A stretch of 64,000 bases of DNA from an uncultured Prevotella sp. Its GTDB lineage: Bacteria > Bacteroidota > Bacteroidia > Bacteroidales > Bacteroidaceae. The notes beneath the pieces were generated by a model, which worked only from the letters and a program-made list of their open reading frames with translations, did not search any database and was not told the origin of the DNA. Position 1 is the first letter of the stretch. Every line of letters starts with the position of its first letter. The position numbers were made by a program, and so were the translations under genes. Where the stretch lies: the NCBI GenBank assembly GCA_946183415.1, contig CAMHAM010000004.1:82470-146469 (forward strand), read 5' to 3'. This document shows, piece after piece, positions 57,473-64,000 of the stretch.

Positions 57473-59389
57473 ATGAAAATGAAGTGCTTCACCAAAATCG
57501 TTTTGGCAGCAATGGCCACATTGGCTGTGCTGCCTGCACAGGCAAAGTCAAAAGCTATGTTTAAGAATTTCAAAGTATCAACTTATATCCGCGCACAAGA
57601 CATTGCGAGGATGGACGATGACAAGTTCCTCAAGGATACATGGGAGACCGTGAGCTCACAGGTAGACCTCGACAAGATTTACCTCGAGACCCATCGCGAT
57701 GCTTTCATTGTACCCGAAAAGACACTCCTGAAGGTGAAGAAATTCTTTCTTCAGAAAGGACTCGAGGTAGGTGGCGGCATCACCTACACCCGTTCAGAGC
57801 CCACCGATTTCGAGACCTACAGCTATGCTCGTGAGAACGAGCGCCAGCAGGTCAAGGAGATTGCGGAATACACTGCCAAGCACTTCGATGACTTCATCCT
57901 CGACGACTTCTTCTTCATTGACCTGAAAAACGATGACGAGATAGCAGCCAAGGAGAAGAGCGGTAAGAGTTGGACGGAGTACCGTCTCAGACTCATGGCT
58001 GATGCTGGCCGCGAGCTCGTGGTGAATCCTGCCAAAGCAGTTAATCCCAAAGTGAAGGTCATCATCAAATATCCAAACTGGTACGACCATTTCCACGGAC
58101 TGGGATTCAATCTGGAAGAAGAGCCCCTCTACTTCGATGGTCTTTGGACAGGAACAGAAACCCGCGACCCTGGTTCTGCCCAGCACCTGCAAAACTATCT
58201 GAGCTATAACGTCGTGCGCTATTTCGACAACATCGCCCCTGGCAAGAATGGCGGTGGATGGGTCGATGCAGGTGGTATCCACATGAGCATGGACCGCTAT
58301 GCAGAACAGCTCCACCTGACAATGCTCTCAAAGACACCCGAAATCATCCTCTGGAACTACATGCAGCTCAACGATGTGAAAATAACGCCCAACATGCGTG
58401 CCCCCTGGCAGGATGCGGGCGGCAACAGTTTCCGCTACGACGAGATGGTGGCCCCATTCACCAAGGAAAAGGGAGGCAGGGCTATCCAACCCACCACTAT
58501 GGCGCGCTTCGCAAATGTGACTTTACACCAGACCGACGAGCTCATCGGGCAGTTAGGCAACCCCATAGGACTGGCCTCCTACAAGCCCTATCACTCCTCT
58601 GGCGAGGACTTCCTACAGAACTATCTCGGCATGATTGGACTACCGATGGACATGTACCCCCAGTGGCAGGAGCGCCAGCAGATACTGCTCACACAGCAGG
58701 CTGCAAAGGATCCTCAGATTGTCGAGAAGATCAAGGGCCAGCTCAAGAAAGGCGGCGACGTCATCATCACCACGGGTCTGCTGAAGGCCATCAAAGAGCA
58801 GCTGGCCGACGTCTGTGAACTCTACTGCGGCGACCTCAAAGCAATCGTCAACGACTTCGGCTGGTTCGGAAAGTCTGAACGCGAGTTCATCATCCCACAG
58901 GTGAAATACTTCACCAACGATGCATGGGAGGTGGTCAGTGCAGGCCGTCCACTGAATGGTGGTGTCTCTGGCTATCCCATCCTGCTGCGCGACACTTACT
59001 CGAAGGGCATGCTCTTCGTGCTTACTATCCCTGATGATTTCGGCAACCTCTACGACTATCCTGCAGGGGCACTCAATGTCATCCGTCGAGCCATGAGCAA
59101 GGATGTGGGCGCCTATATCGAAGGTCCTTCGAAGGTGGCACTCTTCCCCTATGACAACAAGACCCTGGTGATCGAGAATTTCAATGACGAAGCCGTCACC
59201 CTACGTGTTGTCATCAATCAGAAAGTCAGCTCCCTGCGCAATCTGATGACAGGCGACCAGCTGAAGCCAGCCACTCTGCCTCAAACTCGCCCCATGTGGG
59301 GTCGTAACCTGTTCTTCGGTTATCCCGATGGCGCTACAGTATTCGACCTCCAGCTTCCCGCTCACAGCTATATTGGATTAGGGTACTAA
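57473..59389 (+). CDS. Secreted TIM-barrel protein, probable unassigned glycoside hydrolase
   Basis: 638 aa, signal peptide MKMKCFTKIVLAAMATLAVLPAQA. I do not recognise a named GH family. The N-terminal half looks like a TIM barrel: STYIRAQDIARMDDDKFL, DLDKIYLETHRDAFIVPE, VGGGITYTRSEPTDF, HFDDFILDDFFFIDLKNDDE (two acidic residues on adjacent strands), VKVIIKYPNWYDHFHGLGF and FDGLWTGTETRDP (Glu). Then a GATase-like middle domain (GGDVIITTGLLKAIKEQ) and a C-terminal sandwich (KTLVIENFNDEAVTLRVVIN), an arrangement like GH42-type enzymes. Last gene of the operon before a strong terminator. Plausible catalytic acids are Asp in ILDDFFF and Glu in GTETRD; this is inference. Confidence 0.65.
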   Translation: MKMKCFTKIVLAAMATLAVLPAQAKSKAMFKNFKVSTYIRAQDIARMDDDKFLKDTWETVSSQVDLDKIYLETHRDAFIVPEKTLLKVKKFFLQKGLEVGGGITYTRSEPTDFETYSYARENERQQVKEIAEYTAKHFDDFILDDFFFIDLKNDDEIAAKEKSGKSWTEYRLRLMADAGRELVVNPAKAVNPKVKVIIKYPNWYDHFHGLGFNLEEEPLYFDGLWTGTETRDPGSAQHLQNYLSYNVVRYFDNIAPGKNGGGWVDAGGIHMSMDRYAEQLHLTMLSKTPEIILWNYMQLNDVKITPNMRAPWQDAGGNSFRYDEMVAPFTKEKGGRAIQPTTMARFANVTLHQTDELIGQLGNPIGLASYKPYHSSGEDFLQNYLGMIGLPMDMYPQWQERQQILLTQQAAKDPQIVEKIKGQLKKGGDVIITTGLLKAIKEQLADVCELYCGDLKAIVNDFGWFGKSEREFIIPQVKYFTNDAWEVVSAGRPLNGGVSGYPILLRDTYSKGMLFVLTIPDDFGNLYDYPAGALNVIRRAMSKDVGAYIEGPSKVALFPYDNKTLVIENFNDEAVTLRVVINQKVSSLRNLMTGDQLKPATLPQTRPMWGRNLFFGYPDGATVFDLQLPAHSYIGLGY

Positions 59390-59484
59390 AGATTCAATTT
59401 CCTATAGTAGTTAAATAGTCAGAAATTAAAGAAGTTAAGCCAAATGTTCAGGCCATCTACCAAATGGCCCGAGGCTAACACAAG

Positions 59485-59525
59485 GAAAATCCCCCACTCG
59501 AAGCTGAGTGGGGGATTTTCTTTTA
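59485..59525 (+). terminator. Terminator of hemicellulose operon
   Basis: GAAAATCCCCCACTC / GAGTGGGGGATTTTC, a perfect 15-bp stem with loop GAAGCT, followed by TTTTAATTG. 96 nt after the stop. The rest of the 310-nt gap (59390-59484, 59526-59650) shows nothing I can name. Confidence 0.95.
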
Positions 59526-59650
59526 ATTGTTCTAGAATTAAATGTGAGCGTAATCGCCGAATAATTACCAAACTACTCGGCGTTTGTTAAAAACATTAAA
59601 AAGAGGAATGAATTTAATATATAATATAAGGTGTAAATAAAATAAAATCG

Positions 59651-59658
59651 TATCTTTG
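59651..59658 (+). promoter_or_regulatory. Probable -7 element for subtilase gene
   Basis: TATCTTTG, 42 nt before the ATG at 59701. There is no clear TTTG 19-21 nt upstream; the region is AT-rich. Weak call. Confidence 0.4.
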
Positions 59659-59700
59659 CGGCATAGAAGCATGATTAAATAATAAAAAACCATTAGACTT

Positions 59701-62070
59701 ATGAGAAAACTTATACTTGCAACATTACTCTTGGGCACACTCACAGCCGGTGCGCAGGGATTCATCACGCGCAGGGCTCAGGTGGCCAAGCAGCAGTCGG
59801 AACTAAGTGCAAAGAAAGCTGCGACCCGCAGCGTAGCCTTGAAGGCGCAGCAGCAGCGCGGATTCTTCTTCGTGAACTGCGAAGCAAATGCTGACGCACA
59901 GCAGGTGGCTCATGCTCTGCAGACGGCAGGCGCAGCTGTCAGAGTGGTCAGGGGCGACCTGATACTGCTCGATGCTCCCTACTCGAAACTCGAGGCACTG
60001 GCCAGCGTTAACGGCGTGCGGAAAATCGATGTCAGCCCGAGAGTGAGCAAGAAAACGGACTACAGCCGCAAGGCGACTCAGGCTGCTGAGGTGATTAGCG
60101 GAACGGGCAGCAATCTGCCTCAGGCCTACACGGGCAAGGGCGTCACCGTGGGCATCTTCGACGCAGGATTCGACTTTACCCACCCGATGTTCAAGGATAA
60201 GGACGGCAACCTGCGCATCAAGGGTGTCTACGAGGCCGGCAACACCGCCTTTGGCGGCGACAGCGTGAGAATCGGCGAATGGACGCTGACCGGATCAGCC
60301 TACAGCAAAGCTGACGACATACTCGACACGCTGAAGGTGAAAGACACGGCAGGCTCGCACGGAAGCCACTGCATCAGCATCGCTGCAGGCAGCACAAGCG
60401 ACGTGAACGGCATCACCGGGCAGCCCCTTGGCGGCATGGCGCCTGAGGCCGACATCCTGATCTGTACGGTTAATGCCACCGAAGATTTCTATACCGACAT
60501 GCAGGACCAAGGACTCGACGCAAATGCCTACGCGCTGGGAGAAAGCTTTGAGTACATGATGGATCAGGCTAAGAAAATGAAACAGCCGCTCGTGGTAAGC
60601 CTCAGCTATAACTCGCACGACGGATGGCACGACGGCACCAGCAACATGTCAAAACTGATAGGCTCGTATGTGAAGGACTATAAGCTGCCGCTGATGCTCT
60701 GCACCAGCAACGAGGGAGGCGATAGGAACTACCTCCACTTGAAAAGTGCAGCCAAGGATACCATCAGCGTTCTCGCCAGCGGCGTACCAGACGGCTATGT
60801 ATGGGGCGGACTGAAAACTGCAAAGAATGTGAAGATGCAGATTGCCATCGTCAGCATGATAGACGGACATAAGTACTACCAGATGCCACTCACATTCAAC
60901 TCCGTCCCCGACGAGGGTAAATATGGCCAAGGCACTTACTTCTATGCCGGAGAGGATGCAGACAACAGTCACCTGGAGGGCCCAGAGAAAAAGGCCGTCG
61001 AGGAAATGCTGAAATACATCGAGAAGGGCAGCCCCCAGATATGGTGCTATCAGAATCAGGCGAACGACAAGGACAACAAGCCTTATACCTATTCTGAGGT
61101 GTACATCTCGATGGCAGAACTTGAATTCAAGCCGCAAATCTACGACAGAGGCAAGGAGAAGATGGACGATGCCCTCGGATTCAAACTGAACCTGATTCCT
61201 GACGAGGCCACTGAGCTGCACTGCTGGGGTGATCTGGGCGTTTCCCTGGTAGGACAGGACAATGACGGAAAATATCTGTATGGCGACGGCAGCGTATCAA
61301 TAGGCGATTGGAACACCTCGGGCGAGCCTGTATCCATTGGTGCTTATGCTGCCAACAATCTGGTGAAGACCATCGACGACAAGGAGCCTACTGAGCTAGA
61401 AGCATTCCCCGTTGGAGATTTCGCATGGTTCAGCAGCTACGGCACCGACCTGGCAGGGCACAAGCACCCCGACGTATGCTCACCTGGCGTCGTGGTGGTG
61501 GCTGCAGGTAACAGCTTTGACCCTGAAATGGATAATGTTCCTCCGTATGAGAAAAAGGGATATGCCAACCAGTTCACAGGACAGAAGGGCGATCGCGACT
61601 ATTCGTATATTTCTATGAGCGGCACCTCGATGGCTACGCCTGCCGCTGCTGGTGTCGTGGCCCTGTGGATGCAGGCTGCTATGGACAAGGGGAAGACGCT
61701 GACTTCTGCTGACATCAAGGACATCATCAAGCACTCGGCAGACAAAGACGAGCTTACGGAGAAGAGTCCTGAACGATTCGGCGAAGGCAAGATCAATGCC
61801 TATAAGGGCATCCTCTATGTGCTGGGCATCGACACGAGCATCCCCACGCTGAGCAAGGAGCAGCCTAAGGACGTGAACTTCCGCGTGAGTGGCGACATCG
61901 TCTATACCGACGGCGCTGAGGAAGGCACGGAGGCCACTATCTACAACCTGCAGGGCGTGCCCGTGAAGCAGACGACAGTGCAGGGCGGTGCCATCAGTCT
62001 GGAGGGACTGCAGCAAGGTGTGTATGCCGTACAATTAGGAAAGTTGGGATCGACACTGATCCGCAAATAA
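59701..62070 (+). CDS. Secreted subtilisin-like (S8) serine protease with T9SS-like C-terminus
   Basis: 789 aa. Signal peptide MRKLILATLLLGTLTAGAQG, an N-terminal propeptide-like part (about 45-120, LILLDAPYSKLEALASVNGV), then the S8 domain split by a large insert: Asp in VGIFDAGFDFTHP (near 154), His in GSHGSHCISIAAG (near 221), Ser in MSGTSMATPAAAGV (near 642). The roughly 250-residue insert between oxyanion Asn region and Ser resembles the beta-rich insert of Bacteroidetes subtilases. The end (about 715-789: ATIYNLQGVPVKQTT, LQQGVYAVQLGK, LIRK) looks like a type A T9SS sorting domain. Monocistronic, with a terminator after it. Cell-surface or secreted protease; target unknown. Confidence 0.93.
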   Translation: MRKLILATLLLGTLTAGAQGFITRRAQVAKQQSELSAKKAATRSVALKAQQQRGFFFVNCEANADAQQVAHALQTAGAAVRVVRGDLILLDAPYSKLEALASVNGVRKIDVSPRVSKKTDYSRKATQAAEVISGTGSNLPQAYTGKGVTVGIFDAGFDFTHPMFKDKDGNLRIKGVYEAGNTAFGGDSVRIGEWTLTGSAYSKADDILDTLKVKDTAGSHGSHCISIAAGSTSDVNGITGQPLGGMAPEADILICTVNATEDFYTDMQDQGLDANAYALGESFEYMMDQAKKMKQPLVVSLSYNSHDGWHDGTSNMSKLIGSYVKDYKLPLMLCTSNEGGDRNYLHLKSAAKDTISVLASGVPDGYVWGGLKTAKNVKMQIAIVSMIDGHKYYQMPLTFNSVPDEGKYGQGTYFYAGEDADNSHLEGPEKKAVEEMLKYIEKGSPQIWCYQNQANDKDNKPYTYSEVYISMAELEFKPQIYDRGKEKMDDALGFKLNLIPDEATELHCWGDLGVSLVGQDNDGKYLYGDGSVSIGDWNTSGEPVSIGAYAANNLVKTIDDKEPTELEAFPVGDFAWFSSYGTDLAGHKHPDVCSPGVVVVAAGNSFDPEMDNVPPYEKKGYANQFTGQKGDRDYSYISMSGTSMATPAAAGVVALWMQAAMDKGKTLTSADIKDIIKHSADKDELTEKSPERFGEGKINAYKGILYVLGIDTSIPTLSKEQPKDVNFRVSGDIVYTDGAEEGTEATIYNLQGVPVKQTTVQGGAISLEGLQQGVYAVQLGKLGSTLIRK

Positions 62071-62101
62071 AAACTTAAAATTGTTCGAGCAATTTAGAAA
62101 T

Positions 62102-62137
62102 AAAGGAGGATGCGTCAATTTGACACATCCTCCTTTT
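62102..62137. terminator. Bidirectional terminator between subtilase and amidase
   Basis: AAAGGAGGATG pairs with CATCCTCCTTT, extended by GTCAA / TTGAC, followed by TTTTCGG on plus and by TTTATTTC on minus. Between converging stop codons. Confidence 0.9.
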
Positions 62138-62140
62138 CGG

Positions 62141-62566
62141 TTATTTAGGCTGTAGGTCGGCATACTCGCGGGCGACGTTGTCGATGCAGGGACAGGCCTT
62201 GTGGGGGTTCAGGTCGTGATGACCTACGATGAGGGCCTTGGGATAGCTTCGGTGCAACTGTCGGAGCAGCCAGCGCATGGCAGTCTTCTGCTCAGCCGTG
62301 CGCGTGTCGGCGGGTTGACCGCGGATGTCGAGCCCGCCCTCGTAGCAGACGCCGATCGAGTGGGCGTTGTGGTTCTTGCAGTGGGCGCCTATTAGCCATT
62401 CAGGTCTTCCGGGCTCAATCTCTCCGTTACGACGGACGACGTAGTGGTAGCCGATGCCGAGCTTCCAGCCCTGCTTGCGGTGCCAGGAATCGATCTGAGC
62501 CGCCGAACTCATCTGGTCGGGCCTCACTGCCGAACAGTGAATAACAATCAGTGTAATAGTTCTCAT
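62141..62566 (-). CDS. N-acetylmuramoyl-L-alanine amidase (T7 lysozyme-like)
   Basis: 141 aa amidase_2 domain protein without signal peptide. Zinc-site pattern: LIVIHCSAVRP (first His), GYHYVVRRNGEIEPGRP, GAHCKNHNAHSIGVCYEGG and GHHDLNPHKACPC with the second His and the Lys-x-Cys-Pro segment. It resembles phage lysozyme amidases. Its start overlaps the stop of the smalltalk peptide by four bases, and the group HU-like / smalltalk / amidase / DUF4248 is a recurring Bacteroidales cassette of unknown function. How an amidase without a signal peptide reaches the wall is unclear; a phage-lysis origin is possible. Confidence 0.93.
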   Translation of the reverse strand: MRTITLIVIHCSAVRPDQMSSAAQIDSWHRKQGWKLGIGYHYVVRRNGEIEPGRPEWLIGAHCKNHNAHSIGVCYEGGLDIRGQPADTRTAEQKTAMRWLLRQLHRSYPKALIVGHHDLNPHKACPCIDNVAREYADLQPK

Positions 62567-62667
62567 AATGTACAGCTTCCAACAAAAAACGTTGTAATCA
62601 CCAGTGTAATCAGCGATCCCGTAAATTTCAGGATCTTCCCGATGTGAGACTTCTTGAATTTAAACAT
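62563..62667 (-). CDS. Smalltalk-type small protein
   Basis: 34 aa, too short for the ORF track: MFKFKKSHIGKILKFTGSLI then TLVITTFFVGSCTL. Basic N-terminus, one hydrophobic segment and a C-terminal SC, the pattern of the Bacteroidales smalltalk proteins that sit beside this amidase. The start is preceded by the HU gene's downstream hairpin region; its stop overlaps the amidase ATG (ATGA). Probably a small membrane protein or lipoprotein-like peptide, possibly holin-like given its partner. Confidence 0.82.
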   Translation of the reverse strand: MFKFKKSHIGKILKFTGSLITLVITTFFVGSCTL

Positions 62668-62682
62668 GAAACAATAAAGATT

Positions 62683-62728
62683 CTTTTAGTCGGCTAGCGC
62701 CTTTGTAAAAGCGGCAAAGCCGAGCGAA
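62683..62728. repeat. GC-rich GTCGGCT hairpin module
   Basis: TCTTTTAGTCGGCTAGCGCC, TTTGTAAAAGCGGCAAAGCC, GAGCG. GTCGGCT pairs with AGCCGA. A near-identical copy lies at 63886-63935 and a shorter version at 2389-2415, there embedded in the intergenic element of the men cluster. Confidence 0.8.
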
Positions 62729-62741
62729 ACATTAAACATAT

Positions 62742-62788
62742 CTCCTTCCTCGTTCCTCGTTCCTCCTTCCTCGTTCCTCCTTCCTCGG
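62742..62788. repeat. Polypyrimidine array in the HU-smalltalk spacer
   Basis: CTCCTTCCTCGTTCCTCGTT, CCTCCTTCCTCGTTCCTCC, TTCCTCGG: the same unit as the arrays inside menE and menF, here non-coding. Confidence 0.85.
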
Positions 62789-62810
62789 AACTCTGGCGCA
62801 GCCCTCGGGT

Positions 62811-62909
62811 CTGGCGCCAAAGTACAGTCGCCTGCGACTTTACTTTGGGGCCTGACCCCAGCATCCACCGCATCCCGACTTTACTTTGGGGCCTGACCCC
62901 AGCATCCAC
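62811..62909. repeat. 34-bp direct repeat and hairpins at 3' end of HU-like gene
   Basis: CGACTTTACTTTGGGGCCTG plus ACCCCAGCATCCAC occurs at 62835-62868 and again at 62876-62909, the second copy ending at the HU stop codon. Each copy has a GGGGCCTGACCCC mini-palindrome, and the first pairs with CCAAAGTACAGTCGC just upstream to form a longer hairpin. No gene in this spacer. Confidence 0.85.
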
Positions 62910-63446
62910 TTACGGATTCACTGGTCCATCGCCAGCGTCGTCGTTGACAGGACCGTCACCAGTCTCCGAACCAGTAGTTGAACCACCCTCGTTCTCAGGA
63001 TCCTCGACAGTGCCAGGGTCGTCAGAAGTCACACGCTTCACCTCGTCGCCGTTGCGGTCGTAGCAGGTGATGATGACGCTGGTGTTGGCCAGCTCGTCTT
63101 TCAGTTCCACGGTCGGGGTGAAGATGATACGACGACTGCGGATGAGCGAGGCCTTCACCTCGTTGACGTTCTCAACGGCCTTTGCGCGCAGTCCGAAGCG
63201 CATCGTGCCCAGTCCTGGCAGTGCCACCGAGTGACCCTCTGTAGCCCATGCCTTGATCACCTTGCCTGCACCGTCCCAGCAGGCCTGCATCACACCCTCG
63301 GTGACTCCCGAACGCAGGGCTGCCTCCTTGATCACCTTGTCCTGATCCAGTGTGGAATACAACTCGGGCAGCATCACGTAGCGGTACGTCCCTGGATTCT
63401 TGCCAATCTTCATCTGGCGTTCTTTTGCTTTTACTTTCAATGCCAT
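62910..63446 (-). CDS. HU/IHF-like DNA-binding protein with acidic tail
   Basis: 178 aa. Residues about 1-125 follow the Bacteroidales HU-like family (DUF4469/HU-DNA-binding-related): ALKVKAKERQMKIGKNPGTY at the start, helical LDQDKVIKEAALRSGVTEGV, GHSVALPGLGTMRFGLRAKA (beta-arm region) and RSRRIIFTPTVELKDELANT. The tail (about 130-178) is acidic and low in complexity: TVEDPENEGGSTTGSETG with repeated DGPVN. Companion of the smalltalk and amidase genes downstream and of DUF4248 upstream. Probably binds DNA, function in the cassette unknown. Confidence 0.9.
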   Translation of the reverse strand: MALKVKAKERQMKIGKNPGTYRYVMLPELYSTLDQDKVIKEAALRSGVTEGVMQACWDGAGKVIKAWATEGHSVALPGLGTMRFGLRAKAVENVNEVKASLIRSRRIIFTPTVELKDELANTSVIITCYDRNGDEVKRVTSDDPGTVEDPENEGGSTTGSETGDGPVNDDAGDGPVNP

Positions 63447-63659
63447 AATGCAATTTTTTTTAATGAGTGAAACAATAAATTAACTATGCGGAGGAGATTT
63501 TCCTACAATTAATAGTAGCGCTTCCTAGAATTAATAGGAAAAAGTTCTGGAATTAAATCCCGTAAACGCTCCCTCCGACAATGCAAAGGTACGACATTCT
63601 GAAGACGCGTTTTCGCATGAGGGCAGGCAAGGCACAATAAAGCGGACAAGGCACAATAA
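63447..63659 (-). promoter_or_regulatory. Leader and probable promoter of HU-like gene
   Basis: Minus-strand TACCTTTG at 63584-63591 is a good -7 element, but no TTTG is seen 19-21 nt upstream. The leader of about 135 nt has repeated AATTAATAG-type text (GAATTAAATCC, AGAATTAATAGG, ACAATTAATAG), perhaps a binding site. Near 63628-63660 CAAGGCACAATAAAGC occurs twice. No gene visible. Confidence 0.45.
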
Positions 63660-63686
63660 AGCCTGCCAGGCTGAATCTGGCAGGCT
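63660..63686 (-). terminator. Terminator of DUF4248 gene
   Basis: On the minus strand AGCCTGCCAG, loop ATTCAGC, CTGGCAGGCT, then TTATTG. A perfect 10-bp stem that overlaps the stop codon. Confidence 0.85.
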
Positions 63687-63870
63687 AATCATCGATGTCG
63701 ATACAAAACTTCTCGGCGATGAACTTCACGATCTTCGGCGGCAGAACCCGGTCCTTCGGTTTCAGCCCCATGGCCTCGAACTCTTTCCTGTACGGCTTGC
63801 ACCAGTTCATCAGCACCTTCACACTTACCCCAGCCGCATCGGCCAGCTCACTCTTCGACATTGCTTTCAT
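63685..63870 (-). CDS. DUF4248-type small DNA-binding-like protein
   Basis: 61 aa: MKAMSKSELADAAGVSVKVL, MNWCKPYRKEFEAMGLKPK, then a short C-terminal helix. SKSELADAAGVSVKVLMNWC reads like a helix-turn-helix (Cro/MerR-like), as in DUF4248 proteins that accompany the HU-like/amidase cassette. It has its own terminator, so it is transcribed apart from the HU gene. Probably a small regulator of the cassette; unproven. Upstream lies a variant of the intergenic element. Confidence 0.85.
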   Translation of the reverse strand: MKAMSKSELADAAGVSVKVLMNWCKPYRKEFEAMGLKPKDRVLPPKIVKFIAEKFCIDIDD

Positions 63871-63960
63871 AATTTATTTTGTTCTTTTGTTCTTTTAGTC
63901 GGCTGTCGCCTTTGTAAAAGCGGCATAGCCGAGCGCTTATGTCTAAAAAAAAACTGGACA
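63871..63960. repeat. Variant intergenic element with GC-rich hairpin upstream of DUF4248
   Basis: TTTTGTTCTTTTGTTCTTTT, then the GTCGGCTGTCGCC..GGCATAGCCGAGCG module (63898-63935), then CTTATGTCTAAAAAAAAAC. The flanks are arms of the men-cluster element, with the GC-rich hairpin in place of the GGCTGCGCA loop. It is followed by a small GGACAGTGGACAGT tandem (63957-63970). Confidence 0.75.
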
Positions 63961-64000
63961 GTGGACAGTAATTAACCATAGAATCTGAAAATCTACGCGT

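Overview
The window looks like a chromosomal segment of a gut- or rumen-type Bacteroidales bacterium close to Prevotella (Segatella/Xylanibacter group). Supporting signs are Bacteroidetes promoters (TTTG, about 20 nt, TAnnTTTG), a Bacteroidetes-type men gene order, large TonB-dependent and two-component propeller proteins, a T9SS-like C-terminal domain, carbohydrate-degrading gene sets, and the HU / smalltalk / amidase / DUF4248 cassette typical of this order. I ran no searches; family calls are from reading motifs.

Layout. 1-842: 3' part of aroB. 1251-9613 (minus): ROK kinase, hotdog thioesterase, menF, menD, menB, a GxxExxY gene, menC and menE, i.e. menaquinone synthesis from chorismate to o-succinylbenzoyl-CoA and onwards. 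9780-14789 (plus): lysS, gpsA, pgi, HAD phosphatase. 14848-17057 (plus): PAP2 phosphatase and an EptA-like transferase, probably lipid A remodelling. 17101-23413 (minus): TlpA-like lipoprotein, then a tight glmS, transpeptidase, porin, Na+/solute symporter run. 23490-25340: an intergenic and gene-debris zone with nested palindromes, a broken lipoprotein gene, an Rpn-like PD-(D/E)XK gene and a shredded second copy of fucP. 25352-31493 (plus): oxidative L-fucose-type pathway genes, GH97 and fucP. 31697-46487 (minus): an eight-gene operon led by a STAS protein and a VgrG-like spike, followed by a beta-solenoid protein, a protein that aligns with ribosome recycling factor, a receiver-PP2C phosphatase, a membrane-anchored beta-propeller, a histidine-kinase-like protein without the usual histidine, and a TonB receptor. 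46832-59389 (plus): hemicellulose degradation (CE1-GH43-CBM6, GH3, double esterase, GH31 with PA14, Gfo/Idh/MocA, unknown TIM-barrel protein), with no SusC/SusD in view. 59701-62070: secreted subtilase. 62141-63870 (minus): amidase, smalltalk peptide, HU-like protein, DUF4248.

Two things stand out. First, nearly every junction between 0.95 and 12.7 kb carries a long AT-rich inverted-repeat element with a GGCTGCGCA box, always in the same orientation relative to transcription on either strand; the elements supply stop codons and C-terminal residues to several genes, and one element carries a whole gene (GxxExxY) in its loop. Other short-period dispersed repeats (GAGGAAGGAGGAACGAG type, GTGAAAAGTGAAAG type) sit in frame inside coding regions and signal peptides. 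Second, the 15-kb STAS/VgrG operon joins a contractile-injection spike to what looks like a serine partner-switching circuit plus an RRF-fold protein, a combination I do not recognise as described.
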